The notes: generated by a model from the letters alone, not told the origin. Shown: positions 9,597 through 20,877, counted from the first letter of the stretch. The stretch is DNA of 64,000 nt from Gordonia sp. (in: high G+C Gram-positive bacteria) (GCF_020438995.1 NZ_JAGQTN010000170.1:1-64000); one strand, 5' to 3'. Program-made: numbers and translations.

Positions 9597-10624
9597 CGGG
9601 CCCTCTTCCCACCGCGGTGGGTACGGGTATCGGGTCGATGCCCGGTAGCGATCCGCGTGAGGCCGCCGCGATTGTCAACGGCGAGTTGGATTTAGCGCAT
9701 CTGGTCGAACTGCCCGGTCGGGGTGTGGGCGCGGACATGGTGGGCCGGATGGCCGCGATCCTGGTGGATATGCCGATGGATGCCGGTACCTGGGGATACC
9801 GGCTGTCCGGGCGGCGATCGGCGGTCTCGCGCCGGGCCGCCGATTTCCTGTCGGCGGATCTTGATGCCGTCGAAGAGCTTTGGGATGCGGCGGGATTCGT
9901 CGGAACCGGGCGTCCGTTCAAGATTCAGGTGTGCGGCCCGTTCACGTTTGCCGCCTCCGCCGAACTTCCCAACGGGCACAAGATTCTGCGGGACCGGGGT
10001 GCCTGGTCGGACGTGATCGCTTCGTCGACCGAGGGCATCCGGACGCTCGCCGGTGAGACCGAACGCAGGCTGGGTTCGAATACCGTTGTGCAGCTTGATG
10101 AACCGATGATCGGTGCGGTGATCGACGGAACGGTGAAGCCGCTGACCCGATTCGACACCATTCCCGCGATCCCGGTGATCGAGGTCGCCGACGCGCTGGC
10201 GCAGATGGTCGAGGCGATCGGACGGCCCGTCATCCTGCACAACTGCGGCGCGGCGCGCTGGGACCTGACGGCCCGGCTTCCGGGTGTGGCGCTCTCGTGC
10301 GATATCACCTCGTGGACAGGTGAATCGGCCGCCGACCTCGACGGTGCCGGTGCCCTCATCGACCGTGGCGACACGTGGGTCGCCGGAGTGATACCGACGA
10401 CGGCCCGGAGTGCGTCCGGGGTTCCGGTCCTCGCCGAGCACGCCGCGACGTCGCTGGCCCGGCTGGTGGATCGGATCGGCCTGAACCGTTCGGTGCTGCG
10501 CGACAACGTCGTGGTGACGCCGGCGTGCGGCCTGGCCGGCGCGAACCCGGCCTGGGCGACCACCGCCCTGAAGGCATCGGCCAAGGCCGGAGAACTGCTG
10601 TCCGCCGACCCCGAAGCCCTGTAG
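9593..10624 (+). CDS. MetE-like (cobalamin-independent methionine synthase core) protein
   Basis: A 343-residue protein with the C-terminal catalytic fold of MetE, about half the length of the full enzyme and matching the Rv3015c type next to ligA in mycobacteria. The zinc ligands appear kept: HNCG in the middle and PACGLAG near the C terminus, resembling MetE's final cysteine site. It lacks the N-terminal MetE half that binds polyglutamylated folate, so the methyl donor is uncertain. The GTG start overlaps the mnmA stop (GTGA), coupling it to the sulfur genes. Confidence 0.8.
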   Translation: MTGPLPTAVGTGIGSMPGSDPREAAAIVNGELDLAHLVELPGRGVGADMVGRMAAILVDMPMDAGTWGYRLSGRRSAVSRRAADFLSADLDAVEELWDAAGFVGTGRPFKIQVCGPFTFAASAELPNGHKILRDRGAWSDVIASSTEGIRTLAGETERRLGSNTVVQLDEPMIGAVIDGTVKPLTRFDTIPAIPVIEVADALAQMVEAIGRPVILHNCGAARWDLTARLPGVALSCDITSWTGESAADLDGAGALIDRGDTWVAGVIPTTARSASGVPVLAEHAATSLARLVDRIGLNRSVLRDNVVVTPACGLAGANPAWATTALKASAKAGELLSADPEAL

Positions 10625-10631
10625 TCCGTAG

Positions 10632-11018
10632 CTATCCGCGCGCGTCGAGTTCGGCTATCGACCGCTTCGGGGCCACCTGCCGGTAGCTGGCATCGAGCAA
10701 TTCGGCCACCTCCGTCCAGTCGGTACCGTCATCGAACACGATGCCGAGCCAGCCCGCGGGTCCGAAATATGCGGGAACGTAGAAGCGTTCGTCGCCGACG
10801 AGTGCTTCGCGTTCGGTCGGGTCGGGGATGAACAACAACGACCGGTCGTACCGCACAACGCCTTTCACCGAACCGCCGTAGTTGCCGAACATCTTTCCGC
10901 ACCGAAACGTCGGTCGCCCGTGCGCGATCACCTCGGTGGTGTTCGGCAGGGCCAGCGCGATCTCGCGGACCTTCACCAGATACGGGTCATTGTCGTCGAA
11001 CATGATCGGGTGTGGCAT
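10632..11018 (-). CDS. MmcQ/YjbR family protein (DUF419)
   Basis: A 128-residue single-domain protein of the YjbR/MmcQ family, with the cyclophilin-CheY-like double-wing fold used for DNA or protein contacts. The recognisable core is EVIAHGRPTFRCGKMFG followed by the C-terminal GWLGIVFDDGTDW. The frame is open further upstream, but the ATG at 11018 is preceded by GGGAG at good spacing and begins the conserved domain. No function can be given. It converges on the MetE-like gene with only seven bases between stops. Confidence 0.82.
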   Translation of the reverse strand: MPHPIMFDDNDPYLVKVREIALALPNTTEVIAHGRPTFRCGKMFGNYGGSVKGVVRYDRSLLFIPDPTEREALVGDERFYVPAYFGPAGWLGIVFDDGTDWTEVAELLDASYRQVAPKRSIAELDARG

Positions 11019-11327
11019 GGCTCCCAAGGGTAGCCGCGCGGTGCGCGGACACGGCCGCGACCCGGCCACCTCAAGGTGCTCCCCGGTCTCCGGCTCTACC
11101 TCGGCGACACGTGTTGCCGGGTCTGATCGACCGTGGCGCCTTCGCCCGCGACCATACCGGCGCCACTCTGCGCGAGCGTCTGGGTACATCTACGCCCGGG
11201 CTTTGACCGGCGCACGCCGCCGGCCGCCGACTATTGCGCGTGGTGGTCGATACCCTTGTCGTGCCCGTCACCTTTGACGATGCGTCGTCGGCGGCGTACG
11301 TCGGCGCTTATTGGGTCGTTCGGGGGT
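11019..11327. other. Intergenic region with no supported gene
   Basis: About 310 bases between two divergently read genes. The open frames here have no recognisable product and no good start signals. I see no RNA gene or clear repeat. The right end carries the promoter of the F420-type oxidoreductase. Confidence 0.5.
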
Positions 11328-11333
11328 TAGGTT
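11328..11333 (+). promoter_or_regulatory. -10 box for a leaderless transcript
   Basis: TAGGTT ends exactly seven bases before the ATG at 11341. This is the spacing of actinobacterial leaderless genes, and it supports that ATG over the upstream in-frame codon at 11311. Confidence 0.55.
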
Positions 11334-11340
11334 GGTGCCC

Positions 11341-12327
11341 ATGGATTTCGGAATCTTCATCCCGCAGGGCTGGCGGTTGGATCTCGTCGGCATCGAACCC
11401 GCGCAGCAGTGGCCGCTGATCAAACGTCTCGCTCAGGAGGCCGACGCGGGGCCGTGGACGTCGCTGTGGGTGTACGACCATTTCCACACGGTGCCCGCGC
11501 CGACGCAGGAGGCGACACACGAGGCGTGGACGCTGATGTCGGCGTTCGCCGCGTCCACCGAACGGATCCGGCTCGGCCAGATGTGCACCTGCATCGCCTA
11601 CCGTAACCCGGCGTACCTGGCCAAAGTCGCCACCACCGTCGACCACGTGTCCGGTGGGCGTGTCGAAATGGGGATCGGGGCGGGCTGGTACGAACACGAA
11701 TGGCTCGCCTATGGCTACGGATTCCCGAGCGCGGGTGACCGGCTGCGGGCACTCGACGAGGGAGTGCAGATCTTCACCCAGGCCTGGCGTGAGGGCAATG
11801 CCACCCTCGACGGGAAGGTCTACCAGGTCGACGGGGCCATCGTGCAGCCGCTGCCGTTGCAGGACAACGGGATTCCGTTGTGGATCGCCGGTGGTGGCGA
11901 ACGCAAGACCCTGCTTATCGCCGCGAAGTACGCCCAGTACACCAACTTCGACGGCACCCCCGACGGCTTTGCCCACAAGTCGGCCATCCTCGAACAGCAC
12001 GCCAAGGACCTCGGCCGCGACTTCGCCGAGATCACCCGCTCCTCCAACTACAACGTGGTGATCGGTGAGACCGAGACGGACGTGGCCGACAAACTCGACT
12101 GGATCCAGGCGCACTACGAGAAGCTGGTGCCCGGGGAGCCCGCCGACCGGTACAACACGACGTTCCGCTCCGGATACCTCGTCGGCACCCCTGATCAGAT
12201 CGTCGAAAAGCTCAGTGCCGTCCGTGATCTCGGTCTGGCCTACGCCATCACCAACTTCGTCGACCTGGCCTACGATCAGTCCGGTGCGCTGTTGTTCGCG
12301 GACACGGTGATTCCCGAGTTCGCATAG
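11341..12327 (+). CDS. LLM-class (F420-dependent type) oxidoreductase
   Basis: A 328-residue TIM-barrel protein of the luciferase-like monooxygenase superfamily. It begins MDFGIFIPQG and carries the subgroup signatures LWVYDHFH, RIRLGQMCT and GAGWYEHEW, most like the F420-dependent subgroup (TIGR03560-like). A cofactor-making gene, fbiD, occurs at 61 kb. The substrate is unknown. The start rests on a TAGGTT box seven bases upstream. It is followed by a large palindromic element that could terminate it. Confidence 0.87.
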   Translation: MDFGIFIPQGWRLDLVGIEPAQQWPLIKRLAQEADAGPWTSLWVYDHFHTVPAPTQEATHEAWTLMSAFAASTERIRLGQMCTCIAYRNPAYLAKVATTVDHVSGGRVEMGIGAGWYEHEWLAYGYGFPSAGDRLRALDEGVQIFTQAWREGNATLDGKVYQVDGAIVQPLPLQDNGIPLWIAGGGERKTLLIAAKYAQYTNFDGTPDGFAHKSAILEQHAKDLGRDFAEITRSSNYNVVIGETETDVADKLDWIQAHYEKLVPGEPADRYNTTFRSGYLVGTPDQIVEKLSAVRDLGLAYAITNFVDLAYDQSGALLFADTVIPEFA

Positions 12328-12336
12328 TTCGTTCGT

Positions 12337-12405
12337 CACAAACCCCACCGCTGAGCCGCGGCATCACAATAGTTGCGATACCGGTGCTCAGCGGTGGGGT
12401 TTGTG
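12337..12405. repeat. Palindromic intergenic element, copy 1
   Basis: A perfect 20-bp inverted repeat (12337-12356 with 12386-12405; arm begins CACAAACCCCACCG) encloses a 29-base loop holding GCATCACAATAGT. Copy 2 at 43454-43524 shares the outer arms and this loop motif, so it is a dispersed element and not only a terminator. It starts ten bases after the oxidoreductase stop and could end transcription in both directions. Confidence 0.8.
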
Positions 12406-12414
12406 CACGGTACC

Positions 12415-12435
12415 GGTACTGAAAAGTTCAGTACC
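12415..12435. promoter_or_regulatory. 9-bp palindrome beside the decayed locus
   Basis: GGTACTGAA (12415-12423) and TTCAGTACC (12427-12435) form a perfect inverted repeat with a 3-base centre. The size suits a dimeric repressor operator. It sits upstream of the decayed transporter gene and may be an orphaned operator. Confidence 0.4.
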
Positions 12436-12570
12436 ACTGTCCCGTTCGTGTAGAGCAATACCGTAGATCAGTGCACCCGGACTGTGCTCACTTGCCTGCG
12501 ACAAGTCACCAGGACAGAACGGTTTCGCAGGCTCCCGGCATGTCGCGCAGGTGTGGAATCAAGTGGTAGA

Positions 12571-12881
12571 GCGCCTTTCTACGACGACGCGGACGGCTCG
12601 TTCGTCCCTCATCTGGCTACCGGATTCACCGAGAACGCCGCGCGTACTCGCTTCACACCGACCATCCGCGAAGGCGTGACCTTCTCCAACGGTGAAGCAC
12701 TCGACGCCGCTGCGGTGGCCGCGAACCTGAACTTCCTGGCCAGGGGCGATGAGAAGCGCGGTATTCCGCGGTCGCAGTACTTTCTCGCCGACTACTATGG
12801 GGAGGCCATCGCCGTCGGCCGCACACCGTGGAGGTTCGACTCACCGAACCGTACGGTGACTTCATCCAGAAACTCCGTGTT
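12571..12881 (+). pseudogene. Fragment of an ABC transporter substrate-binding protein (family 5)
   Basis: Translation from about 12571 reads like the N-terminal third of a peptide/nickel-type solute-binding protein, with FTENAARTRF, TIREGVTFSNGEALDAA and NLNFLARGDE. At about 12819 the match moves to another frame (PHTVEVRLTEPYGDF), so one base has been lost or gained. The signal peptide is gone on the left, and the gene stops matching near 12881. Solute-binding proteins of this family are about 500-550 residues, so most of the gene is deleted. This is a remnant, not a working gene. Confidence 0.75.
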
Positions 12882-13025
12882 CGCCTACCTGGATCCACGG
12901 TGTTCGTGGAGTCGCTGCCGCAGTTCGCCGAGCACATCGTTCCGCACCTGTGGAAGCGGGATGTCCATCGACGCGAATACGGCGGTACCACCTTGCGCGA
13001 CAATCTCGCGCAGAACGAGGGCTGA
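12882..13025 (+). pseudogene. C-terminal remnant of an NtaA/SnaA/DszA-type FMN monooxygenase
   Basis: In the same frame as the end of the solute-binding fragment, the last 47 or so residues read like the C terminus of NtaA/SnaA/DszA monooxygenases: FAEHIVPHL followed by RREYGGTTLRDNL. The stop at 13023-13025 is the natural end of that family. The join suggests that an internal deletion fused two neighbouring genes. Binding proteins and such monooxygenases commonly sit together in sulfur- or nitrogen-scavenging operons (family knowledge). Identification is by eye on a short stretch. Confidence 0.6.
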
Positions 13026-15243
<2,218 letters not shown>

Positions 15244-15249
15244 TCGGAA

Positions 15250-15738
15250 TCACCTCCGGCGCGACGACGCAGTCGCGAGCAGGAACGCCGACAGCAACAC
15301 CATGATCGGATACTCCCAGATCAGCTGATCGGAAAGCCAATATGTCATCAGCGTGAACACCGAACCACCGGCCACGAGGCGGGTCAGCGCCGTCGAACAC
15401 CGTGAATCGGCAAGTGTCGCTACGACTATGGTGACGAACCCGATGCCGAGCCCCATTTCGAGTGCGGGCATGGCCAATCCGAACAGTCCGGCATTCGGCC
15501 CGAGGACGTGCGCACAGAACTCCTGGAAGAATCCCGGCACCCTCGAATTCTGTGCGGCGCCGTCGGCGACGAGATGTATGTCGGCGGCACCGAACCCGGC
15601 GTGATACTTGATCCAGCTCTCCCGGATCCACAACACACCAAGCGTGAGGCCGACAACCCCGGTCAGGACGGCCACACCCCGGTACCAGCGGGATGCGGTC
15701 CGCGACGGGTTCAGGACCGGCGAGGTCACGGTAGCCAT
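15250..15738 (-). CDS. DoxX/DoxD-like integral membrane protein
   Basis: A 162-residue protein with four predicted membrane helices, at about 22-42, 88-105, 112-130 and 138-155. The segment IRESWIKYHAGFG between the first two resembles the DoxD subunit of thiosulfate:quinone oxidoreductase and related DoxX proteins. No catalytic role is proven for most members. It starts five bases after the stop of the DM13 lipoprotein, so they form one operon, and lies opposite a two-component system. Confidence 0.68.
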   Translation of the reverse strand: MATVTSPVLNPSRTASRWYRGVAVLTGVVGLTLGVLWIRESWIKYHAGFGAADIHLVADGAAQNSRVPGFFQEFCAHVLGPNAGLFGLAMPALEMGLGIGFVTIVVATLADSRCSTALTRLVAGGSVFTLMTYWLSDQLIWEYPIMVLLSAFLLATASSRRR

Positions 15739-15743
15739 TGCGA

Positions 15744-16196
15744 TCAGCTCAGCATCGCGGCGCCGAACACCACTTTGGCCTTGTCGCAGTGGATGACGAC
15801 ATTGTGGTACATGCCGGCGTCGATGCCGTCGAGGGGGAACGTCTGTGACATCTTGATCAGGTCGATGGCGCTGATCTGCTTGCCTGCCATCACCGCGGCC
15901 TCGTCGGTGCCGTTGGTCAGGTACACGTGCAGGTCAGGACCCTCGTCGGTGTGGAAGTCCGACAGCATGAGCTTGCCGTCGGCGACGGTGGCCGTACCGC
16001 TCACATTCTTGCCGCCCATGCCGGTGAAGGTACCGGTCATCGATGACATCATCGGTGACGACATCGACGATCCGGCGGCCATGGACATCGACGCGGTGGG
16101 TGCGGATTCGGAGTCCGAATCGCCGCAGGCGCTCAGCGTCAGAGCGACGGCCACGATTCCCGCGCCGACGATTCCGGAAAAGAACTTGGTATGCAC
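15744..16196 (-). CDS. DM13-domain lipoprotein
   Basis: The GTG at 16196 gives 150 residues and follows AAAGGTG at good spacing; a second GTG lies three codons upstream. The N terminus is a lipoprotein signal with lipobox LSAC, so the mature protein is anchored outside the membrane. A Ser/Met-rich linker leads to a DM13 domain (TGTFTGMGGKNVSGTA ... GPDLHVYLT), a cytochrome-like fold proposed to act in redox reactions. The methionine-rich linker (SMSMAAGSSMSSPMMSSM) could bind copper, which is only a guess. Operon with the DoxX-like gene; divergent from a response regulator. Confidence 0.82.
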   Translation of the reverse strand: MHTKFFSGIVGAGIVAVALTLSACGDSDSESAPTASMSMAAGSSMSSPMMSSMTGTFTGMGGKNVSGTATVADGKLMLSDFHTDEGPDLHVYLTNGTDEAAVMAGKQISAIDLIKMSQTFPLDGIDAGMYHNVVIHCDKAKVVFGAAMLS

Positions 16197-16334
16197 GATG
16201 GTCACCTTTTCGGTTGAGGGAAAATGCTGATGTAGCGGCAATCGGCTACGGACACGAACGTAACCGCGCACAACCCCGGCGGGACCAAACATTTCAGCAG
16301 CGTAAGAACTCACCGTCCGGGCTGTGCCGGCGAC

Positions 16335-16340
16335 TATCGT
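16335..16340 (+). promoter_or_regulatory. -10 box of the two-component operon
   Basis: TATCGT is seven bases before the GTG at 16348, a leaderless arrangement. It points to that codon as the start and not the in-frame GTG at 16324. Confidence 0.55.
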
Positions 16341-16347
16341 CGTCACC

Positions 16348-17058
16348 GTGAACGCGACGGTGATGATCGTGGAAGACGATGCGGCGGTGCGGACGGCGGT
16401 CGGCGACTACCTGCGCGCGGCGGGCTACTCGGTGACCGCCGTCGCCGACGGTGGCCTGGCCCGGGACAAACTCGCAGTCCAGACGCCCGACGTACTGGTT
16501 CTCGACCGGATGCTACCGCTTGTGGGCGGCGACGTGCTGTGTGCGGAGATCCGGAAGAACGCCCCGCACGTCATGGTGATCATGCTGACCGCGCTCGATT
16601 CGGTGGCCCAGCGCATCAGCGGCCTTGAACACGGCGCCGACGATTACCTGGTCAAACCGTTCTCGATGCGCGAACTGCAACTACGCATCGAAACCCTGCT
16701 GCGCCGCGGACAGAAGAGTCCTCTCGTGCCGATGGAAATCGGGCCCTTCCGGATTGACCCGGCTCGGCGGATCGCATTCCTGAACAATACGACGATCCCG
16801 CTCACCACTCGTGAATACGAGCTGTTGCTGTTCTTCACACACCATCCCGACGAGGTGTTCACCCGCGACGACATCCTTCGCGAGGTGTGGGGCTGGACGT
16901 TCGGGGAGGCCTCGACGGTGACGGTGCATGTGCGGCGGCTCCGCGAGAAGATCGAGCCCGAGCCACGCTATCCGAGATACCTGCTCACCGAATGGGGTGC
17001 GGGATACCGGTTCACCGTGGGCGGCGGGGCCGCCGGGGGAGGGGAGAACAACCGATGA
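16348..17058 (+). CDS. OmpR/PhoB-family response regulator
   Basis: The 236-residue product has an N-terminal receiver domain with acidic residues in MIVEDDAAVR, the phosphorylated Asp in VLVLDRMLP, the switch Thr in MLTALD and the Lys in LVKPFS. It is followed by a winged-helix DNA-binding domain (PLTTREYELL ... STVTVHVRRLREKIE ... GAGYRF). Its stop overlaps the kinase start by four bases. Likely targets include the divergent DM13-DoxX operon (inference from position). Confidence 0.93.
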   Translation: MNATVMIVEDDAAVRTAVGDYLRAAGYSVTAVADGGLARDKLAVQTPDVLVLDRMLPLVGGDVLCAEIRKNAPHVMVIMLTALDSVAQRISGLEHGADDYLVKPFSMRELQLRIETLLRRGQKSPLVPMEIGPFRIDPARRIAFLNNTTIPLTTREYELLLFFTHHPDEVFTRDDILREVWGWTFGEASTVTVHVRRLREKIEPEPRYPRYLLTEWGAGYRFTVGGGAAGGGENNR

Positions 17059-18224
17059 TGTTGCACGCCTGGGATATCGCCCAGATCGTCGCGATCGCCG
17101 CGGGTTGCACCGTCGTGGTCACCGCGGCCTGCATCGGGCTGATCCGGTACAACGCGCACGGCTCGATCACATCCCAGATCTGGCTGATGGCCGTTGCCTC
17201 ACCACTGTCGGTGGTCGCGTCGGTGACGGTGATCGCCGTTCAGATGTACGTCTCGCAGCACGACTTTCAAGTACTGCTGTGGGTTCTCGGGGTCTCGGCC
17301 GCCATGAGCGTGATGGCTGCGACCGTCGTCGGCCGCACCGCGCGGTCATCGATGCTCACGCTGCGCGAGTCCGCACGCCGGATCGGTGACGGCGACGTCA
17401 TCGGAACAGACGGCACCGGGTGGAAGGAATTCGCCGAAGTGTCCGAACAACTGTCGGATACCTCACGGCGACTTGCCGCTGCCCGCAAGGAAATCGAAGA
17501 GCTCGACGCGTCGCGGCGGCAGTTCTTCGCATGGATCTCGCACGATCTGCGCACACCGCTGACCGGTCTGCGGGCAATGGCGGAGGTGCTCGAGGACGGT
17601 GTGGCCGCCGATCCCGGCGACTACATTCGGCGCATCCGCCTTCAGGTGGGCACGATGAGTCGCCTCGTCGACGACCTCTTCGAATTGTCCCGGCTCACCG
17701 AAGGGGGGCTGCGGTTGCGCTGCGAGCCGCTCGAACTGGTGGATGTGGTCTCCGATTCGGTATCCGATGTGCGGGCCGCAGCCACCGAACGCGGTATGCG
17801 GATCACCCATTCGGGGGTCGCCGGGATCACCGTCTGGGCCGACCCCCACGAATTGACCCGCGTCGTGGTGAACCTGCTGACCAACAGCATCAAGTACGCG
17901 CCGCCCGGATCGGAGATCCTGATCTCGGCGTCGGTGGACGACGGCACCGGCCGCACCGTGATCAGCGTCGCCGATCAGGGACCGGGAGTTCCCGATGCCG
18001 ACCTGTCCAACATCTTCGAGGTGGGCTGGCGGGCAGACGCCGCGCGCACCCCGGCGACCGCCGACGAGGCACCCGAGATCGGTTCGTCGTCGGCCGGTCT
18101 CGGGCTGGCCATCGTGCGTGGCATCGTCGAGGCGCACGGTGGTGACGTCCGCGCCGAGAACATCACCGGCGGATTCCGGCTGGATCTGTCGCTGCCGGGC
18201 GGAAACCTGTCACCGCGACGATGA
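17055..18224 (+). CDS. Membrane sensor histidine kinase
   Basis: The start at 17055 (ATGATG) is preceded by a GGGGGAGGGGAG purine tract and overlaps the regulator stop; the open frame extends upstream but not as protein. The 389-residue product has membrane segments at about 7-29, 38-62 and 70-90, leaving almost no extracellular sensor domain. A HAMP-like linker and the HisKA dimerisation helix with the phospho-His in FAWISHDLRTPLTGL follow. The ATPase domain has the N box (VVNLLTNSIKYAPPGS), G1 (DQGPGV) and G2 (SAGLGLAIV). The small input region suggests it senses a membrane state or a partner protein, possibly the adjacent lipoprotein pair. Confidence 0.93.
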   Translation: MMLHAWDIAQIVAIAAGCTVVVTAACIGLIRYNAHGSITSQIWLMAVASPLSVVASVTVIAVQMYVSQHDFQVLLWVLGVSAAMSVMAATVVGRTARSSMLTLRESARRIGDGDVIGTDGTGWKEFAEVSEQLSDTSRRLAAARKEIEELDASRRQFFAWISHDLRTPLTGLRAMAEVLEDGVAADPGDYIRRIRLQVGTMSRLVDDLFELSRLTEGGLRLRCEPLELVDVVSDSVSDVRAAATERGMRITHSGVAGITVWADPHELTRVVVNLLTNSIKYAPPGSEILISASVDDGTGRTVISVADQGPGVPDADLSNIFEVGWRADAARTPATADEAPEIGSSSAGLGLAIVRGIVEAHGGDVRAENITGGFRLDLSLPGGNLSPRR

Positions 18225-18240
18225 CCGCTCCCTCATCCTG

Positions 18241-18903
18241 TCAGAGGGACGTGCGCAGTACCGTGCTGACGATGCCCGCGAGATAGCCCAGGCGAGCCAC
18301 CTCCGATGGCCGGAAGTCGGGGCCGCCGATGCGGCCGAGCAGGATCGCCTTGTCGCCGCGGCCCAGCGGCGCGGCGGCCATCCGGGTGTCCATGTCCTTC
18401 CAAGCCTGCGGTACCCAATCGCCGTCGGAATCGAGCTGGACGGATGCCGACAGGGGTAGCCAGTCGACTTCCTCCAACGGGGTTTCGGGCGCACCGGATG
18501 AGCCGAACAGTTGCAGGACACCGCTCGCTCCCGACGTGATCACCGTCGCCCACGACACACGCAACACCCTGGGCGTGTTGTCGACGAGGACCTGCAATTT
18601 GTCGGCGGCGGTGGCCACCTGGTCGATCAACTCCAATTCGCGGTGAGTGTCGAGCACCCCGGAATACGGCCGGATCGAATCGACTCGCACACCCTTGACC
18701 TTCTCGGCGGCGGTGATGAGGCTGTCGGGCAGTCCTCCCGGCGCCACCTCGACCACGAGATCGTCGACGGCGTACCCGTCGCCGCGTTCGACGACTTCCA
18801 GGGAGAGGATGTCGGCACCGACGGAACCGAGCTGGACCGCCAGCAGGCCAAGACTGCCCGGACGATACTGCAGATGGACGCGTAGCAGATACGACACGCG
18901 CAC
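18241..18903 (-). CDS. ACT-domain protein
   Basis: A 220-residue protein starting at GTG 18903. Residues 1-75 form an ACT-like fold (SYLLRVHLQYRPGSLGLLA), the amino acid-binding module. The C-terminal 100 residues hold no motif I know. It occupies the position and orientation of Rv3013 beside gatC in M. tuberculosis. The role may be sensing an amino acid, but no enzyme domain is attached. It converges on the histidine kinase with 16 bases between stops. Confidence 0.78.
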   Translation of the reverse strand: MRVSYLLRVHLQYRPGSLGLLAVQLGSVGADILSLEVVERGDGYAVDDLVVEVAPGGLPDSLITAAEKVKGVRVDSIRPYSGVLDTHRELELIDQVATAADKLQVLVDNTPRVLRVSWATVITSGASGVLQLFGSSGAPETPLEEVDWLPLSASVQLDSDGDWVPQAWKDMDTRMAAAPLGRGDKAILLGRIGGPDFRPSEVARLGYLAGIVSTVLRTSL

Positions 18904-19075
18904 ATTGTCGCACCGGGTCACCAAGTACGTGCGGCGAGTGGCCCTGCGCGTCGGCGTGGCTATCTGATATGGCTGCCGCACCGGTTGCGGTGAAGTCGAG
19001 CCTGACCACGGCGTGACCGGGGTGTTCCCATAGGCTTGGGAGCGAATTGTGTCCCCGGTGAGAAAGGACGGCTCG

Positions 19076-19384
19076 GTGGCAGCAGAACCGCAGTCGATAT
19101 CGCGTGCGGAGGTCGAGCATCTGGCCCGGCTGTCGCGGCTGGCGTTGACCGACGACGAACTCGACCAGTACGCGGCCCAGCTCGACTCGATCCTCGCGCA
19201 CGTGGCGCAGGTGTCCGAGGTCGCCGCCGACGACGTACCGCCCACCGCGCACCCCGCGCAACTGGCCAACGTGCTGCGCGTCGACGAGGTGGTGCCGGGC
19301 TTGACCACCGACGAGGCACTTTCGGGTGCGCCGGCCGTCGAGCAGGACCGGTTCGCCGTTCCGCAGATCCTGGGAGAAGAGTGA
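19076..19384 (+). CDS. gatC: Aspartyl/glutamyl-tRNA amidotransferase subunit C
   Basis: GatC is the small subunit that clamps GatA to GatB in the enzyme converting Glu-tRNA-Gln (and Asp-tRNA-Asn) to the amide form. The 102-residue product has the family start [25 protein letters not shown] 19076 is chosen because AAAGGA lies seven bases upstream; an in-frame GTG at 19049 would add nine residues. A TAGGCT box at 19031-19036 may be the promoter. Four-base overlap with gatA. Confidence 0.93.
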   Translation: MAAEPQSISRAEVEHLARLSRLALTDDELDQYAAQLDSILAHVAQVSEVAADDVPPTAHPAQLANVLRVDEVVPGLTTDEALSGAPAVEQDRFAVPQILGEE

Positions 19385-20877
19385 CCGTGACCGCCGATAC
19401 CCGCGCCGCCGGGGACATCACCGGCCTGACCGCCGCCGACCTTGCCGGAAAGATCACCGCCCGTGAGCTGTCGTCGGTGGAGGTCACCCAGGCGCACCTG
19501 AATCGCATAGCCGAGATCGACGACCGGCTCGGCGCATTCCTGCATGTGAGCGGCGCCGAGGCGCTGGCAGCCGCCAAAGCCGCCGACGATGCGATCGCCG
19601 CGGGCAACGCGCCGTCGGCGCTGGCCGGTGTGCCGCTTGCCCTCAAGGACGTGTTCACCACCGTCGACGCGCCTACCACCTGCGGTTCGAAGATCCTTGA
19701 AGGCTGGGTACCGCCGTACGATGCGACCGTGACCGCCCGGCTGCGCGCCGCCGGCATCCCGATCCTCGGCAAGACCAACATGGACGAGTTCGCGATGGGA
19801 TCGTCCACCGAGAACTCGGCCTACCAGGTCACCCGCAACCCCTGGGACACCGACAGGATCCCCGGCGGATCGGGTGGCGGCAGCGCGGCCGCGCTTGCGT
19901 CGTATCAGGCACCGCTGGCAATCGGCACCGACACCGGCGGCTCGATCCGCCAGCCGGCCGCGGTCACCGCGACCGTCGGCGTCAAGCCCACCTACGGCAC
20001 CGTCTCGCGATACGGCCTCGTCGCGTGCGCGTCGTCGCTGGATCAGGGTGGTCCGTGCGCCCGCACAGTGCTCGACACCGCCCTCCTGCACGAGATCATC
20101 GCCGGACACGATCCGCGGGACTCCACCTCGGTCAACGTGCCCGTACCCGACGTGGTGGCAGCCGCCAGGACCGGCGCCGAGGGCGATCTGACCGGCGTCA
20201 AGATCGGCATCGTCAAAGAACTGCAGGGCGAGGGCTACCAGAGCGGCGTGCTCGACTCGTTCGCCGCGGCCGTCAAGGTCCTCACCGACCGCGGTGCCGA
20301 GGTGATCGAGGTGTCGTGCCCGAAGTTCACCTACGCGCTCGGCGCGTACTACCTGATCCTGCCGTCGGAGGTGTCGAGCAACCTCGCCCGTTTCGACGCG
20401 ATGCGCTACGGGTTGCGTGTCGGCGACGACGGCTCACATAGCGCCGACGAGGTCATGGCTCTCACCCGCGACGCCGGGTTCGGTCCCGAGGTCAAGCGGC
20501 GCATCATCATCGGCACCTACGCGCTGTCCTCGGGCTATTACGACGCCTACTACGGTCAGGCGCAGAAGGTGCGCACACTCATCGCCCGCGACTTCGCGGC
20601 CGCGTTCGAGCAGGTGGATGTGCTGATCTCGCCCACCACGCCCACCACGGCGTTCAAGCTCGGGGAGAAGGTCGACGACCCGCTGGCGATGTACCTGTTC
20701 GACCTGTGCACGCTGCCGGTGAACCTTGCCGGTGTGGGGGCGATGTCGGTGCCGTCGGGGCTGTCCGCCGATGACGGGCTGCCCGTCGGGCTGCAGATCA
20801 TGGCACCCGCACTCGCAGACGACCGGCTGTACCGGGTGGGTGCGGCCTACGAGGCCGCCCGCGGCCCGATCGGCTGA
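19381..20877 (+). CDS. gatA: Glutamyl-tRNA(Gln) amidotransferase subunit A
   Basis: The 498-residue amidase subunit releases ammonia from glutamine. The Ser-cis-Ser-Lys triad is visible as Lys in LALKDVFTT, Ser in [10 protein letters not shown] and Ser in [11 protein letters not shown]. The GTG start overlaps the gatC stop (GTGA); the longer open frame upstream covers gatC in another frame and is not used. A strong 18-bp hairpin follows the stop. gatB lies 4 kb downstream, separated by envelope genes and pfkA, as in mycobacteria. Confidence 0.96.
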   Translation: MTVTADTRAAGDITGLTAADLAGKITARELSSVEVTQAHLNRIAEIDDRLGAFLHVSGAEALAAAKAADDAIAAGNAPSALAGVPLALKDVFTTVDAPTTCGSKILEGWVPPYDATVTARLRAAGIPILGKTNMDEFAMGSSTENSAYQVTRNPWDTDRIPGGSGGGSAAALASYQAPLAIGTDTGGSIRQPAAVTATVGVKPTYGTVSRYGLVACASSLDQGGPCARTVLDTALLHEIIAGHDPRDSTSVNVPVPDVVAAARTGAEGDLTGVKIGIVKELQGEGYQSGVLDSFAAAVKVLTDRGAEVIEVSCPKFTYALGAYYLILPSEVSSNLARFDAMRYGLRVGDDGSHSADEVMALTRDAGFGPEVKRRIIIGTYALSSGYYDAYYGQAQKVRTLIARDFAAAFEQVDVLISPTTPTTAFKLGEKVDDPLAMYLFDLCTLPVNLAGVGAMSVPSGLSADDGLPVGLQIMAPALADDRLYRVGAAYEAARGPIG

